A stretch of DNA of 64,000 nt from Pseudomonas sp. ANT_H4 (GCF_008369295.1 NZ_VOBG01000004.1:186001-250000); one strand, 5' to 3'. Counted from the stretch's first letter, positions 1-9,330 are shown. Program-made: numbers and translations. The notes: generated from the sequence alone by a model not told the origin.

Positions 1-1628
1 ACGTCCTTTTCGATGTCGAAACGGATGGTGCCAGCAATGGCGTAGGCGACTACCAGCGGCGGCGAGGCGAGGAATGCCTGCTTGGCGTACGGGTGAATCC
101 GTCCGTCAAAGTTGCGGTTACCCGACAGCACGGCGGTGGCGTACAGGTCACGGTCGATGATCTCTTGCTGGATCACCGGGTCCAGCGCGCCGGACATACC
201 GTTGCAGGTGGTGCAGGCAAATCCCACCACACCAAAACCCAGTTGCTCAAGCTGCGTGGTCAACCCGGCTTCGTCGAGGTACATGGCCACCGTTTTGGAG
301 CCCGGCGCCAGGGACGACTTGACCCACGGCTTGCGTTCCAGCCCAAGCTTGTTGGCGTTGCGCGCCAGCAGGCCTGCGGCAATCACGTTGCGCGGGTTGC
401 TGGTGTTGGTGCAACTGGTGATGGCGGCGATGATTACCGCGCCGTCGGGCATTTGCCCCGGCACATCGTCCCACTGCCCGCAAATGCCCTTGGCCGCCAG
501 GTCGCTGGTGGCGACACGGGCGTGAGGGTTACTCGGGCCGGCCATGTTGCGCACGACGGAGGACAAGTCAAAGGTCAGCCCGCGCTCGTATTGCGCGCCT
601 TTGAGGCTATCTGCCCACAAGCCGGTGTGACGGGCGTACTGCTCCACCAGGGTGACTTGTTCGTCTTCACGGCCGGTGAGTTTCAGGTAAGCGATGGTTT
701 GCTGGTCGATGTAGAACATCGCCGCCGTGGCGCCGTATTCCGGGGCCATGTTGGAGATGGTGGCGCGGTCGCCCAGGGTCAGCTTCGACGCGCCTTCACC
801 GAAGAATTCCAGCCAGGCGCCGACGACTTTTTGCTGACGCAGGAACTCGGTCAACGCCAGCACCATGTCGGTGGCAGTGATGCCCGGTTGCAGCTTGCCC
901 GTCAACTCGACGCCGACGCTCTCCGGCAGGCGCATCCACGAGGCGCGGCCGAGCATCACGCTCTCGGCTTCCAGGCCACCAACACCGATGGCGATCACGC
1001 CCAGGGCGTCCACGTGAGGGGTGTGGCTGTCGGTGCCGACGCACGTATCGGGGAAGGCCACGCCGTCACGCACCTGGATCACCGGAGACATTTTCTCCAG
1101 GTTGATCTGGTGCATGATGCCGTTGCCCGGCGGGATCACGTCGACGTTCTTGAAGGCTTTTTTGGTCCACTCGATAAAGTGGAAACGGTCTTCGTTGCGG
1201 CGGTCTTCGATGGCTCGGTTTTTCTCAAAAGCGTCCGGGTCGAAACCGCCACTTTCCACGGCCAGGGAGTGGTCGACGATCAATTGGGTCGGCACCACCG
1301 GGTTGACCTGGGATGGGTCGCCGCCTTGCAGGGCAATGGCGTCACGCAGGCCGGCGAGGTCCACCAGGGCGGTCTGGCCGAGAATGTCGTGACAGACCAC
1401 GCGGGCCGGGAACCACGGGAAGTCGAGGTCGCGCTTGCGGTCGATCAGTTGGCCAAGGGACGCATTGAGGGTCGCCGGGTCGCAGCGGCGCACGAGGTTT
1501 TCTGCCAGCACACGGGAGGTGTACGGCAAGGTGGCGTAGGCGCCGGGGGTGATGGCATCGACGGCCGCTTGGGCGTCGTAGTATTCCAGTCGGCTGCCGG
1601 GCAGCGGTTTGCGGTGTTCAGTGTTCAT
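1..1628 (-). CDS. acnD: 2-methylisocitrate dehydratase, Fe/S-dependent (AcnD), 3' end beyond window
   Basis: Aconitase-superfamily enzyme of the 2-methylcitrate cycle, which dehydrates 2-methylcitrate during propionate breakdown in the cytoplasm. The frame starts with ATG at 1628 (MNTEHRKPLPGSRLEYYD) and stays open to base 1, giving 542 of the roughly 860 residues usual for the family. Aconitase signatures are visible: the iron-sulfur ligand motif SCTNTSNPRN near residue 403 and CTTCNG near residue 470, plus the GTDSHTPHVDALG block. It lies 81 bp downstream of prpC in the same direction, the usual prpB-prpC-acnD order. The AcnD form is preferred over AcnA because of this context and the N-terminal sequence. 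PrpF and PrpD would be expected beyond the left edge. Confidence 0.93.
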   Translation of the reverse strand, partial: MNTEHRKPLPGSRLEYYDAQAAVDAITPGAYATLPYTSRVLAENLVRRCDPATLNASLGQLIDRKRDLDFPWFPARVVCHDILGQTALVDLAGLRDAIALQGGDPSQVNPVVPTQLIVDHSLAVESGGFDPDAFEKNRAIEDRRNEDRFHFIEWTKKAFKNVDVIPPGNGIMHQINLEKMSPVIQVRDGVAFPDTCVGTDSHTPHVDALGVIAIGVGGLEAESVMLGRASWMRLPESVGVELTGKLQPGITATDMVLALTEFLRQQKVVGAWLEFFGEGASKLTLGDRATISNMAPEYGATAAMFYIDQQTIAYLKLTGREDEQVTLVEQYARHTGLWADSLKGAQYERGLTFDLSSVVRNMAGPSNPHARVATSDLAAKGICGQWDDVPGQMPDGAVIIAAITSCTNTSNPRNVIAAGLLARNANKLGLERKPWVKSSLAPGSKTVAMYLDEAGLTTQLEQLGFGVVGFACTTCNGMSGALDPVIQQEIIDRDLYATAVLSGNRNFDGRIHPYAKQAFLASPPLVVAYAIAGTIRFDIEKD

Positions 1629-1709
1629 CGTCAGGACTCGGTCACGGTAGTTGCAAAAGGAAGAACCGGTGCTGATCCGGTTTCACCCCGAGATCAGCGG
1701 TTTCTCCAC

Positions 1710-2837
1710 TCAGCGACGTTCGATTGGCACGAACTTGCGCTGTTCGACGCCGGTGTACTCGGCGCTCGGACGGATGATGCGGTTGTTGGCACGCTGTTCG
1801 AACACATGAGCCGCCCAGCCGGTCAGGCGCGAGCAGACGAAAATCGGCGTGAACAGTTTGGTCGGGATGCCCATGAAGTGGTACGCCGAGGCATGGTAGA
1901 AGTCGGCATTGGGAAACAGTTTCTTCTGTTCCCACATGGTCTTGTCGATGGCTTCGGAAACCGGGAACAACACCGTGTCGCCCACCTCGTCAGCGAGTTT
2001 TTTCGACCAGCCCTTGATCACTTCATTGCGCGGGTCGTTGTCTTTATAGATCGCGTGGCCAAAGCCCATGATCTTGTCCTTTCGCGCCAGCATGCCGAGA
2101 GTGCCTTCGATGGCTTCTTGCGGTGAAGAGAAACGCTCGATCATCTCCATCGCCGCTTCGTTGGCGCCGCCGTGCAGCGGGCCGCGCAGGGAGCCGATGG
2201 CGGCGGTGACGCAGGAATACAGGTCCGACAGGGTCGAGGCACAGACCCGTGCGGTGAAGGTGGAGGCGTTGAATTCGTGCTCGGCGTAGAGAATCAGCGA
2301 GACGTTCATGACCTTGACGTGCAACTCGCTCGGCTTCTTGTCATGCAACAAGTGCAGGAGGTGGCCGCCGATGGAGGCCTCATCCGTCACGCAGTTGGTG
2401 CGTAAACCCTCGTGACTGAAGCGATACCAGTAGCACATGATCGCCGGGAACGCGGCCAGCAGGCGGTCGGTGATGTCGTGCTGCACGCTGAAGTCTTTCT
2501 CCGGCTCGATATTGCCCAGGAACGAGCAACCGGTGCGCATCACGTCCATCGGGTGGGCGTCGGCGGGGATGCGTTCCAGCACTTCTTTCAGCGCTTGCGG
2601 CAGGTCACGCAGCTTGCTCAGCTTAGCGCTGTAGGCAGCAAGTTCGGTTTTGGTCGGCAGTTCGCCGTACAGCAGCAGGTAGGCGACTTCTTCAAACTGC
2701 GCGTCGGCGGCCAGTTCGCGCACGTCGTAGCCGCGATAGGTCAGGCCGGCGCCGGCCTGGCCCACGGTGGACAGTGCGGTCTGCCCGGCGATCTGGCCAC
2801 GCAGGCCAGCGCCACTCAATACTTTTGCTTCAGCCAT
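1710..2837 (-). CDS. prpC: 2-methylcitrate synthase
   Basis: Condenses propionyl-CoA with oxaloacetate to 2-methylcitrate, the entry step of the methylcitrate cycle. The 375-residue protein has citrate synthase family blocks, including LHGGANEAA and GFGHAIYKDNDPR, which carry catalytic histidines. ATG at 2837 (MAEAKVLSGAGLRGQ) is preferred; an upstream in-frame start would add 24 residues not typical of the family. It sits between prpB (55 bp gap) and acnD. The short gaps suggest one transcript with the GntR regulator gene upstream. Confidence 0.95.
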   Translation of the reverse strand: MAEAKVLSGAGLRGQIAGQTALSTVGQAGAGLTYRGYDVRELAADAQFEEVAYLLLYGELPTKTELAAYSAKLSKLRDLPQALKEVLERIPADAHPMDVMRTGCSFLGNIEPEKDFSVQHDITDRLLAAFPAIMCYWYRFSHEGLRTNCVTDEASIGGHLLHLLHDKKPSELHVKVMNVSLILYAEHEFNASTFTARVCASTLSDLYSCVTAAIGSLRGPLHGGANEAAMEMIERFSSPQEAIEGTLGMLARKDKIMGFGHAIYKDNDPRNEVIKGWSKKLADEVGDTVLFPVSEAIDKTMWEQKKLFPNADFYHASAYHFMGIPTKLFTPIFVCSRLTGWAAHVFEQRANNRIIRPSAEYTGVEQRKFVPIERR

Positions 2838-2892
2838 GGTTATCTCCAATCTTGTATTTATTAGGCTCTTTACTGGAAAAGCGCTTGGACCA

Positions 2893-3786
2893 TTACTTCT
2901 TGGCGGCAAACAGCGCGTCGAGCTTCTGCTCGAAGGTGTGGTAGTCGATGCGATCGTAAAGCTCCATGCGGGTTTGCATGGTGTCGATCACGTTCTGCTG
3001 GGTGCCGTCGCGACGGATTGCGGTGTAGACGTTTTCGGCGGCCTTGTTCATGGCCCGGAATGCCGACAGCGGGTACAGCACCAGGGAAACATCGGCAGAT
3101 TTCAACTGTTCGACGGTGTACAGCGCGGTGGCGCCGAATTCGGTGATGTTGGCAAGGATCGGCGCCTTCACGCGGGCGGCGAACAGCTTGTACATGTCCA
3201 GTTCGGTGATGGCTTCAGGGAAGACCATATCGGCGCCGGCCTCGATGCACGCGGCGGCACGTTCCAGGGCTGATTCCAGGCCTTCGACGGCCAGGGCGTC
3301 GGTGCGGGCCATGATCACGAAGCTGTCATCGGTGCGAGCGTCGACCGCTGCCTTGATGCGGTCGACCATTTCCTGCAGGGAGACGATTTCTTTATTCGGG
3401 CGATGACCGCAGCGCTTGGCGCCCACCTGGTCTTCAATATGGATCGCCGCCGCGCCAAACTTGATCATCGACTTGACGGTGCGCGCCACGTTGAACGCCG
3501 AAGAGCCGAAACCGGTGTCGACATCCACCAACAGCGGCAGATCGCAGACATCGGTGATACGGCGCACATCGGTCAGCACGTCATCCAGGCTGGTAATGCC
3601 CAGGTCCGGCACGCCGAGGGAGCCTGCGGCCACCCCGCCACCGGACAGGTAAATCGCCTTGAACCCGGCGCGCTTGGCCAGCAAGGCATGGTTGGCGTTG
3701 ATCGCACCAACGACTTGCAGCGGATGCTCGCTGGCGACGGCATCGCGAAAGCGCTGGCCTGGAGTGCTCTTGTTGTTGGAACTCAT
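2893..3786 (-). CDS. prpB: 2-methylisocitrate lyase
   Basis: Cleaves 2-methylisocitrate to pyruvate and succinate, the last step of the methylcitrate cycle. The 297-residue protein belongs to the isocitrate lyase / PEP mutase superfamily. The catalytic KRCGH loop is at residues 124-128, and metal-binding acidic residues appear in LVDVDTGFG (about 86-94). Its ATG overlaps the stop codon of the GntR regulator by ATGA (3783-3786), so the two genes are translationally linked. Confidence 0.96.
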   Translation of the reverse strand: MSSNNKSTPGQRFRDAVASEHPLQVVGAINANHALLAKRAGFKAIYLSGGGVAAGSLGVPDLGITSLDDVLTDVRRITDVCDLPLLVDVDTGFGSSAFNVARTVKSMIKFGAAAIHIEDQVGAKRCGHRPNKEIVSLQEMVDRIKAAVDARTDDSFVIMARTDALAVEGLESALERAAACIEAGADMVFPEAITELDMYKLFAARVKAPILANITEFGATALYTVEQLKSADVSLVLYPLSAFRAMNKAAENVYTAIRRDGTQQNVIDTMQTRMELYDRIDYHTFEQKLDALFAAKK

Positions 3787-4505
3787 GACTCACCTCGTGG
3801 AGTGGCTGTCTGGTGGGCGCTGTCCGGGAAATGACGCGCGATATTGCGTTTGGAAGCGCCGATATGACGGCGCATCAACAATTCGGCCAGTTCACCGTCG
3901 CGATCGGCAATCGCGTCAAGTATCCGATGATGCTCGGCAAAGGCCTGGCGTGGACGATTGGGGGTAGCGGAAAACTGGATGCGGTACATGCGCACCAACT
4001 GATACAGCTCGCCGCACAACATTTGGGTCAGGGTGCGATTGCCGGCGCCTTGAATTATCCGGTAATGAAAGTCGAAGTCACCTTCCTGCTGGTAGTAGCC
4101 TACGCCGGCCTGGAACGCCGCATCGCGCTCGTGGGTGTGCAGCACCTGGCGTAGTTCCTCGATCTCTTCGTCGGTCATGCGCTCGGCAGCCAGCCGGCAA
4201 GCCATGCCTTCCAGGGACTCGCGGATTTCGTAGAGCTCCACCAGTTCGGCCTGGCTGAGGGAAACCACCCGCGCACCCACGTGGGGGATGCGCACCAGCA
4301 GGCGCTGGCCTTCCAGGCGGTGAATCGCCTCGCGCAGCGGGCCACGGCTGATACCGTAAGTGCGCGCCAGTTCCGGCTCGGAGATCTTGCTGCCAGGGGC
4401 GATTTCACCCTTGACGATGGCGGCCTGGATTCGCCGGAAGACGTTCTCCGACATGGTCTGGGAATCGTCCTGCGCCGCGACCGGAATTACCAGCTGATCC
4501 AGCAT
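3783..4505 (-). CDS. GntR-family (FadR/FCD type) regulator of the methylcitrate operon
   Basis: A 240-residue regulator with an N-terminal winged helix ([20 protein letters not shown], roughly residues 40-60) and a C-terminal all-helical FCD domain with the ligand or metal-binding histidine pattern (FHYRII, EHHRIL, RRHIGA). It is the first gene of the prp operon and overlaps prpB. ATG at 4505 is chosen because AAAGGTG lies just upstream; an in-frame start 42 bases further upstream has no such support. A TGTCGACA dyad abuts the start codon and a perfect one lies 73 bp upstream, so the protein probably represses its own operon. In Pseudomonas a regulator at this position is often called PrpR, but the name is shared with an unrelated sigma-54 activator in enterics. 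Confidence 0.88.
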   Translation of the reverse strand: MLDQLVIPVAAQDDSQTMSENVFRRIQAAIVKGEIAPGSKISEPELARTYGISRGPLREAIHRLEGQRLLVRIPHVGARVVSLSQAELVELYEIRESLEGMACRLAAERMTDEEIEELRQVLHTHERDAAFQAGVGYYQQEGDFDFHYRIIQGAGNRTLTQMLCGELYQLVRMYRIQFSATPNRPRQAFAEHHRILDAIADRDGELAELLMRRHIGASKRNIARHFPDSAHQTATPRGES

Positions 4506-4517
4506 ATTGTCGACACC
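4506..4517. promoter_or_regulatory. Imperfect ATTGTCGACACC dyad at the regulator start
   Basis: The central eight bases TGTCGACA (4508-4515) match the perfect dyad at 4579-4590. It sits directly against the start codon (4503-4505). GntR/FCD proteins commonly bind short palindromes of this shape, so it is a likely second operator (inference). Confidence 0.5.
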
Positions 4518-4578
4518 TTTAAAAGCAATGTCGCAAAAACTAGCCAATCAGCCCAAGATAGTCAAAGAATAAATACAT

Positions 4579-4590
4579 ATTGTCGACAAT
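4579..4590. promoter_or_regulatory. Perfect palindrome ATTGTCGACAAT, probable GntR operator
   Basis: A 12-base perfect palindrome in the leader of the prp operon. It shares its core with the copy at 4506-4517, and the centres are 73 bp apart, about seven helical turns. Binding by the adjacent GntR regulator is inferred from position and from the palindromes typical of the FadR subgroup. Confidence 0.6.
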
Positions 4591-4777
4591 CGTCTAATAA
4601 CCCACCTTGCTCTTTATCTGGGCATGGCCGCCTGCCAGCGCTGGCGTCAGAAAACCTTCATGTTAGAATGCCCGCCGCATTTGCCTGACATCCAAAGATG
4701 AAAAGGCGCACGAGGGAGCTTGCGCAGCAATGCCAGTCGCCTTGAATCAAACATCGCACTGCACCGCCTCAGGATTT

Positions 4778-5314
4778 ATGAGACTCAAGCCCTTCCCCCT
4801 ATTGTTTTGCCTACTGTTTATACCGGGCCTTGGCTCTGCCGCCGAGAAGACCGTGTATGGCCTCAATGAATACGCCAAACTGGCCGGCATTGACCTGGAA
4901 GTCGCCGCCAAACTCGACACCGGCGCCAAGACCGCCTCCCTGAGTGCCCGCGACATCAAGCGTTTCAAGCGCAACGGTGAATCCTGGGTGCGTTTCTACC
5001 TCGCCATCGATACCGCTCACTCCCACCCCATCGAACGTCCTCTGGCCCGCGTCAGCAAGATCAAGCGCCGCGCCGGCGATTACGACCCCGATGAGGACAA
5101 AAACTACACCGCCCGTCCAGTGATTGCCCTGGACATCTGCATGGGCACCGCTTTACGCAGCATCGAAGTGAACTTGACTGACCGCAGCGCTTTCCAATAC
5201 CCGCTGCTGATCGGCTCCGAAGCCTTGAAACGCTTTGATGCGCTGGTCGACCCCAGTCTTAAATACGCGGCGGGCAAACCTGCCTGCGCCACCGACGCTC
5301 ATACCGCCGAGTAA
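4778..5314 (+). CDS. Exported retropepsin-like protease (often annotated ATP-dependent zinc protease, RimB-like)
   Basis: A 178-residue protein with an N-terminal signal peptide (MRLKPFPLLFCLLFIPGLGS, cleavage near A21-A22), so probably periplasmic. The aspartic-protease signature LDTGA is at residues 46-50, followed by KTASLSA. This is the retropepsin-like fold of a family often mislabelled as ATP-dependent zinc protease. ATG at 4778 is preferred because it starts the signal peptide; an upstream in-frame ATG at 4730 would add 16 polar residues. Six bases separate it from the transglutaminase-7TM gene, which in turn overlaps an ATP-grasp gene. Operons of this type were noted in comparative work on amidoligases by Aravind and colleagues, with a proposed role in peptide tag addition and removal. 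The substrate is unknown. Confidence 0.8.
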   Translation: MRLKPFPLLFCLLFIPGLGSAAEKTVYGLNEYAKLAGIDLEVAAKLDTGAKTASLSARDIKRFKRNGESWVRFYLAIDTAHSHPIERPLARVSKIKRRAGDYDPDEDKNYTARPVIALDICMGTALRSIEVNLTDRSAFQYPLLIGSEALKRFDALVDPSLKYAAGKPACATDAHTAE

Positions 5315-5319
5315 TCCCA

Positions 5320-6852
5320 ATGCGCGCTCTTAATCTGCACCTGAAAATCCTGATCGCTGTCCTGGTGGTGCTGGGCATTTCGATCACGGCCTATCAGATT
5401 TTCGTCCTGGGCATCCCGGTGACCGAAGATGCCACCGACGACCTGTGGAACATCGACGCCAAGGTCGAGTTCGTCGCCAACGCCAAGGACCCGGTGAAGA
5501 TCCAGATGTTCGTGCCGCCCCTGAGCCGCGATTACGTCAGCCTCAATGAAAGCTTCATCTCCAATAACTACGGAGTGAGCGTCAATCGCGTCGACGGCAA
5601 TCGCAAGGTCACCTGGTCGGCGCGCCGCGCCAAGGGTAACCAAACCCTCTACTACCGCCTGGTGCTAACCAAGCGCTACAGCGGCGAGAAGATCAAGGTC
5701 AAGGGCCCGACTTTCCGCGACAGCATCGCCGTCGAGGGCCCGGAAAAAATCGCCGCAGAAGCCCTGCTTGCGCCAATCCGCCAGCACTCGGCGGACGTCG
5801 AAACCTTTATCAGCGAAGCCATCAAACGCACCAACAACCTCAGCGACGACAACGTCAAGCTGCTGCTGGCGGGCGACCCCTCGACGCCGCACAAAGCCAA
5901 GATTGTCGAACTGCTGCTGTCCATCGCCCACGTGCCGGTGGAAAAGGTCCACACCATCCGCCTCGTCGCCGACCAGCCGCAAACCCCAGAACTGTGGCTG
6001 CGCAGCTTCAATGGCAATGACTGGCTGTACTTCAACCCGGACACCGGCGAACAAGGCCTGCCGTCTGACCGCCTGCTGTGGTGGACCGGTGACGAAAACC
6101 TGATCACCGTCGACGGCGGCAAGAAGGCCATGGTGACCTTCAGCCTGAACAACAGCGAAATGAACGCCATTCGCCTGGCCAAGCTGACCGACGAAAACAC
6201 CGACGCCAACTTCCTCGAATACTCGCTCTACGGCCTGCCGCTGCAAACCCAGCAGACCTTCATGATCATGGTGATGATCCCGATTGGCGTGCTGGTGATC
6301 CTGATCCTGCGCAACCTGATCGGCCTGCAGACCCTGGGCACGTTTACGCCGGTGCTGATTGCCCTGGCGTTCCGTGAGACGCAGTTGGGCTTCGGCATCG
6401 TGTTATTCACCATTATTACCGCGCTGGGCTTATCCCTCAGGTCGTACCTGGAACACTTGAAGCTGCAGATGCTACCGAGGTTGTCGGTGGTGCTGACCTT
6501 CGTGGTGGTGCTGATCGCGGCCATCAGCCTGTTCAGCCATAAGCTGGGCCTGGAGCGCGGGCTGTCGGTTGCGCTGTTCCCGATGGTGATCCTGACCATG
6601 ACCATCGAACGCCTGTCCATTACCTGGGAAGAGCGCGGTGGCGGCCATGCCATGAAAGTAGCGATCGGCACGCTGTTCGCCGCGTCCCTGGCGCACCTGA
6701 TCATGAGCGTGCCGGAGTTGATCTACTTCGTCTTCACCTTCCCTGCGATCCTGCTGATCCTGGTGGGCTTTATGCTGGCCATGGGTCGTTATCGCGGCTA
6801 CCGCCTGACCGAACTGGTGCGTTTCAAGGCCTTCATCAAGGCTGACTCGTAA
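5320..6852 (+). CDS. Inactive transglutaminase domain fused to seven-helix membrane domain
   Basis: A 510-residue inner membrane protein. One N-terminal helix (about residues 5-27) anchors a periplasmic transglutaminase-like domain (about 40-290). The C-terminal 200 residues contain about seven hydrophobic segments, starting at TFMIMVMIPIGVLVILI. The transglutaminase part lacks an obvious catalytic cysteine: the position before the conserved helix reads STPHKAKIVELLL. This agrees with the family description as inactive. It lies between the retropepsin-like gene and the ATP-grasp gene, overlapping the latter by one base. A scaffold or peptide-binding role is inferred. Confidence 0.82.
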   Translation: MRALNLHLKILIAVLVVLGISITAYQIFVLGIPVTEDATDDLWNIDAKVEFVANAKDPVKIQMFVPPLSRDYVSLNESFISNNYGVSVNRVDGNRKVTWSARRAKGNQTLYYRLVLTKRYSGEKIKVKGPTFRDSIAVEGPEKIAAEALLAPIRQHSADVETFISEAIKRTNNLSDDNVKLLLAGDPSTPHKAKIVELLLSIAHVPVEKVHTIRLVADQPQTPELWLRSFNGNDWLYFNPDTGEQGLPSDRLLWWTGDENLITVDGGKKAMVTFSLNNSEMNAIRLAKLTDENTDANFLEYSLYGLPLQTQQTFMIMVMIPIGVLVILILRNLIGLQTLGTFTPVLIALAFRETQLGFGIVLFTIITALGLSLRSYLEHLKLQMLPRLSVVLTFVVVLIAAISLFSHKLGLERGLSVALFPMVILTMTIERLSITWEERGGGHAMKVAIGTLFAASLAHLIMSVPELIYFVFTFPAILLILVGFMLAMGRYRGYRLTELVRFKAFIKADS

Positions 6853-7838
6853 TGTTCGGCTTCTGGAAGACCTGGAAGGCCCTGGAAGCGCGGGGCATCA
6901 TGGGCATCAACCGGCGTAACGCCGACTACGTACTCAAGTACAACAAGCGCAGCCTGTATCCTATCGTCGATGACAAAATCATCACCAAGGAACGGGCCAT
7001 CGCCGCCGGCATTCATGTGCCGGAGCTATACGGGGTGATCTCCACCGAGAAGGAAATCGACAAGCTCGACGAGATCATCGGCGGGCGCAGCGACTTCGTG
7101 ATCAAGCCGGCCCAGGGCGCCGGCGGTGACGGCATCCTAGTGATTGCCGACCGCTTTGAAGGCCGTTATCGCACGGTGTCCGGCAAGATCATCAGCCATG
7201 AAGAAATCGAACACCAGATTTCCAGCATCCTCACCGGCCTGTATTCCCTGGGCGGCCACCGCGATCGCGCGCTGATCGAATACCGGGTGGTCCCGGACCA
7301 AATTTTCAAAAGCATCAGCTACGAAGGCGTGCCGGACATCCGCATCATCGTGCTGATGGGCTACCCGGTGATGGCCATGCTGCGCCTGCCAACCCGTCAG
7401 TCCGGCGGCAAGGCCAACCTGCACCAGGGCGCCATCGGCGTCGGCGTAGACTTGGCCACTGGCCTGACCCTGCGCGGTACCTGGCTAAACAACATCATCA
7501 CCAAACACCCCGACACTACCAACGCGGTGGATGGCGTGCAGTTGCCCAACTGGGACGGCTTCATGAAGCTCGCAGCGGGCTGCTATGAGCTGTGCGGGCT
7601 GGGGTATATCGGCGTGGACATGGTGCTGGACCAGGAAAAAGGTCCGTTGATCCTTGAACTCAATGCCCGACCGGGGCTGAATATCCAGATCGCCAACGAC
7701 TGCGGCCTAACCTTACGTACCCACGCAGTGGAAGCGCGACTGGAAGAGCTGAAGACGGCCGGCGTGACGGAAACGCCGGAAGAACGGGTGAAGTTTGCGC
7801 AGGAGATGTTTGGGCATATTCCGGCGGTGGAAGGATAA
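6852..7838 (+). CDS. RimK-type alpha-L-glutamate ligase-like ATP-grasp protein
   Basis: A 328-residue cytoplasmic ATP-grasp enzyme. The nucleotide-binding loop FVIKPAQGAGGDGILVI is near residues 78-94. The metal-binding end of the fold reads LILELNARPGLNIQIAND near residue 270. RimK-like enzymes join glutamate or other amino acids to a peptide or protein carboxylate using ATP. The start overlaps the stop of the upstream membrane protein (TAATG), which implies coupled translation. The acceptor and the amino acid added cannot be read from the sequence. Confidence 0.83.
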   Translation: MFGFWKTWKALEARGIMGINRRNADYVLKYNKRSLYPIVDDKIITKERAIAAGIHVPELYGVISTEKEIDKLDEIIGGRSDFVIKPAQGAGGDGILVIADRFEGRYRTVSGKIISHEEIEHQISSILTGLYSLGGHRDRALIEYRVVPDQIFKSISYEGVPDIRIIVLMGYPVMAMLRLPTRQSGGKANLHQGAIGVGVDLATGLTLRGTWLNNIITKHPDTTNAVDGVQLPNWDGFMKLAAGCYELCGLGYIGVDMVLDQEKGPLILELNARPGLNIQIANDCGLTLRTHAVEARLEELKTAGVTETPEERVKFAQEMFGHIPAVEG

Positions 7839-7840
7839 AG

Positions 7841-7926
7841 GCAGCTACAAGCGGCAAGCTACGAGCTGCAAGAAAGAGCAGCTGTGTCATTTAACTCGTG
7901 GCTTGAAGCTTGGAGCTTGGAGCTAC
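7841..7926. repeat. Imperfect inverted repeat of the GCAAGCT/AGCTTGC type
   Basis: Left arm GCTACAAGCGGCAAGCTACG and right arm CTTGAAGCTTGGAGCTTGGA form an imperfect inverted array before pabB. A related sequence occurs at 55257-55325. These resemble the dispersed intergenic repeats of fluorescent pseudomonads. Confidence 0.55.
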
Positions 7927-7949
7927 CCCCCAAGGCTGATCCACACAGC

Positions 7950-9293
7950 ATGTTGACCTGTTCCGTACACCCCCTGCCCTACCGAGCCAACCCTGCCGAG
8001 TATTTCGCGGCTATTCGACATGCCCCCGGTGCGGTGCTGCTAGACAGTGGCCGGCCGAGTGCCGAGCGTGGTCGCTATGATTTGCTCAGTGCCTGGCCGG
8101 AAGCGACATTGGCGGTTTGGCCGGATGAAAGCGGCAGCGATTTCCTGCAACGGCTACGGGAGAACCTGACGCTATTGGGTGAAGCCTCCCTGCCCGCCCC
8201 TTATGAACTGCCGTTTGCCGGCGGGCTGATCGGTTACCTCAGCTACGACTTCGGCCGTCACCTAGAACAGCTGCCGCATCAGGCCGTGGATGATCTGCGC
8301 CTGCCCGATGCGCGCTTTGGCCTGTATGCCTGGGCATTGATCAGCGACCATCAGGCGCTTACCAGCCAGTTGGTGTTTCACCCCAAACTCAGCGAAGGCG
8401 AGCGGCAACGCCTAGCGACGCTATTCAGCCAGCCCGCCGCCAGTGCGCCCGCCACCTTCAAACTGCACGGCGCAATGACCCCGGACCTGACCGCCGAGGC
8501 GTACGAACAAGCCCTGGCCCGCATCCAGGACTACATCCAGGCTGGCGACTGCTATCAGGTCAACTTCGCCCAACGCTTTCGCGCGCCTTGCATCGGCGAT
8601 CCGTGGGTAGCTTATTGCGCTCTGCGCGAAGCCTGTCCAACGCCGTTTTCGGGGTTCCAGAGCCTGCCGGACGATGGCGCGGTACTGAGTTTGTCGCCCG
8701 AGCGTTTCGTCAAAGTCAGCGAACGCCAGGTAGAAACCCGGCCGATCAAGGGCACGCGCCCGCGCGGGCTGACACCCAGCGAAGACGCTGCCAACGCCGC
8801 CGAACTCCTGGCCAGCGCCAAGGATCGTGCAGAAAACCTGATGATCGTCGATCTGCTGCGCAACGATCTGGGCCGCACCTGCCGCACTGGCTCGGTGAAG
8901 GTGCCAGAGTTGTTCAGCCTGGAAAGTTATCCCAACGTTCACCATCTGGTCAGTAGCGTCACCGGCGAATTGGCGATTGATAAAGACGCCCTGGACCTGA
9001 TCGCCGGCAGCTTCCCCGGCGGCTCGATCACCGGCGCGCCGAAGATTCGCGCGATGCAGATTATTGACGAACTGGAACCGACCCGGCGCGGACTGTACTG
9101 CGGCTCATTGTTGTACCTGGACGTGCGCGGGGAGATGGACAGCTCCATCGCCATTCGCAGCTTGCTGGTCAAGGATGGGCAGGTGTGTTGCTGGGGCGGT
9201 GGCGGGATTGTCGCCGACTCCGAGTGGCAGGCGGAGTATCAAGAGTCGATAACCAAGGTGCGAGTATTGCTGGAAACCTTGGAAGGGCTGTAA
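7950..9293 (+). CDS. pabB: Aminodeoxychorismate synthase component I
   Basis: A 447-residue chorismate-binding enzyme that turns chorismate into 4-amino-4-deoxychorismate for folate synthesis, with a glutaminase partner not found here. The TrpE/PabB fold is clear from FSGFQSL, SLSPERF and SITGAPKIRAMQIIDELE. The PIKGTRPRG motif carries the lysine that separates PabB from anthranilate synthase TrpE. ATG at 7950 is chosen because the upstream in-frame extension from 7884 runs through the repeat at 7841-7926. It stands alone and is followed by a REP hairpin. Confidence 0.92.
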   Translation: MLTCSVHPLPYRANPAEYFAAIRHAPGAVLLDSGRPSAERGRYDLLSAWPEATLAVWPDESGSDFLQRLRENLTLLGEASLPAPYELPFAGGLIGYLSYDFGRHLEQLPHQAVDDLRLPDARFGLYAWALISDHQALTSQLVFHPKLSEGERQRLATLFSQPAASAPATFKLHGAMTPDLTAEAYEQALARIQDYIQAGDCYQVNFAQRFRAPCIGDPWVAYCALREACPTPFSGFQSLPDDGAVLSLSPERFVKVSERQVETRPIKGTRPRGLTPSEDAANAAELLASAKDRAENLMIVDLLRNDLGRTCRTGSVKVPELFSLESYPNVHHLVSSVTGELAIDKDALDLIAGSFPGGSITGAPKIRAMQIIDELEPTRRGLYCGSLLYLDVRGEMDSSIAIRSLLVKDGQVCCWGGGGIVADSEWQAEYQESITKVRVLLETLEGL

Positions 9294-9306
9294 CCAAATA
9301 CCCTGC

Positions 9307-9330
9307 GGCGAGGGGGCTTGCCCCCTCGCC
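9307..9330. repeat. REP hairpin, GGCGAGGGGGC family
   Basis: A perfect 11-bp stem with a TT loop between the convergent ends of pabB and thrH. A near copy is at 57343-57372. This is a typical Pseudomonas intergenic REP and may also stabilise or terminate the flanking transcripts. Confidence 0.8.

Noticed and set aside
93..2126. A long plus-strand open frame of 677 codons
   Set aside because: It runs opposite to acnD and prpC, which have clear family motifs. It is a shadow of high-GC codon usage.
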